Assembly (NCBI GenBank): GCA_030637135.1
Contig: DAOVVO010000098.1
Span: 1-5,111 of the forward strand
Direction of reading: 5' to 3'
Source: Nitrospirota bacterium
Lineage (GTDB): Bacteria; Nitrospirota; Thermodesulfovibrionia; UBA6902; BMS3Bbin08
Length of the DNA stretch: 5,111 bases
Shown: piece after piece, positions 4,982 to 5,111 of the stretch
Position numbering within the stretch: the first letter of the stretch is position 1
How the letters are laid out: every line of letters begins with the position of its first letter
Translations under genes and position numbers: made by a program
Notes under the pieces: generated by a model
Database searches by the model: none
The model's input: only the letters and a program-made list of their open reading frames with translations
Told to the model about the DNA's origin: nothing

Positions 4982-5111
4982 ATGAGTCGTAGACGAGTCG
5001 TAGACTGGAATCTCGGAGCGAGTCAGAGTTTAGGGATATATCTTCAAGAGGACGGTTTAAGGAGGAATGAGCAGGAACTGTATGAATTATTATATGATTT
5101 TTTGAAAAACA
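4982..5111 (+). CDS. Possible 5' end of a hypothetical gene, cut by the window edge
   Basis: An ATG at 4982 opens a frame with no stop for 43 codons to the window end. The peptide starts MSRRRVVDWNLGASQ and its later part is rich in Glu, Leu and Tyr (NEQELYELLYDFLKN, 29-43), predicted helical and plausibly coding. I do not recognise a family. Against it, there is no clear Shine-Dalgarno upstream, and the first codons contain an 11-bp tandem duplication that is not a multiple of three. A separate AAGGAGG (5059-5065) sits too close to the ATG at 5067, which opens only 12 codons. Confidence 0.35.
   Translation, partial: MSRRRVVDWNLGASQSLGIYLQEDGLRRNEQELYELLYDFLKN
4984..5005. repeat. Tandem duplication of 11 bp (GAGTCGTAGAC x2)
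   Basis: Two exact adjacent copies at 4984-4994 and 4995-5005. A related GAGTC recurs at 5019-5023 region as GCGAGTCAGAG. The unit would shift any reading frame through it. This is consistent with recent slippage or with a binding-site array. Confidence 0.6.

Overview
The window looks like ordinary bacterial chromosome, moderately AT-rich (gene bodies roughly 35-45% GC), with five recognisable protein genes and fairly long gaps between them. A COG2231-type DNA glycosylase, an O-acetylserine-type cysteine synthase, a Group II BirA and a type III pantothenate kinase indicate an anaerobic or metabolically versatile Gram-negative-type bacterium. Nitrospirota, Desulfobacterota or Brocadiales-like Planctomycetota are my best guesses. 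This rests on general impression of gene content and protein style; no rRNA or other phylogenetic marker is present, so confidence is low.

Layout. Positions 2-676 (+) encode a helix-hairpin-helix DNA glycosylase of the endonuclease III superfamily, closest in motif pattern to the MagIII/COG2231 branch. Positions 677-883 are a GC-richer gap between two convergent genes. Positions 884-1846 (-) encode cysteine synthase. Positions 1847-2152 are a divergent regulatory region with an extended -10 promoter on each strand. Positions 2153-2767 (+) encode a small metallo-beta-lactamase-fold hydrolase, with an alternative upstream start at 2084 that would add a signal-peptide-like segment. Positions 2768-2987 are a gap rich in inverted repeats leading into birA (2988-3971 +). 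After 45 bp comes coaX (4017-4787 +), and the two probably share a transcript. Positions 4788-5111 hold a possible short ORF, an AT-rich imperfect inverted repeat resembling a dispersed element, an 11-bp tandem duplication, and the possible start of a gene that runs off the window.

How the genes relate. birA and coaX form a cofactor pair: BirA attaches biotin to carboxylase carrier domains, and CoaX makes the first committed intermediate of coenzyme A. Both feed acyl-CoA metabolism. Cysteine from CysK is the thiol donor for CoA and for Fe-S clusters, but cysK lies on the other strand with its own promoter, so a functional link to coaX is only thematic. The glycosylase and the MBL hydrolase appear to be independent housekeeping genes.

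I found no convincing new multi-gene system. The points most worth a second look are the glycosylase active site and its incomplete Fe-S cysteine set, the alternative-pairing dyad just upstream of birA, and three intergenic stretches whose composition or open antisense frames suggest relics or dispersed repeats.
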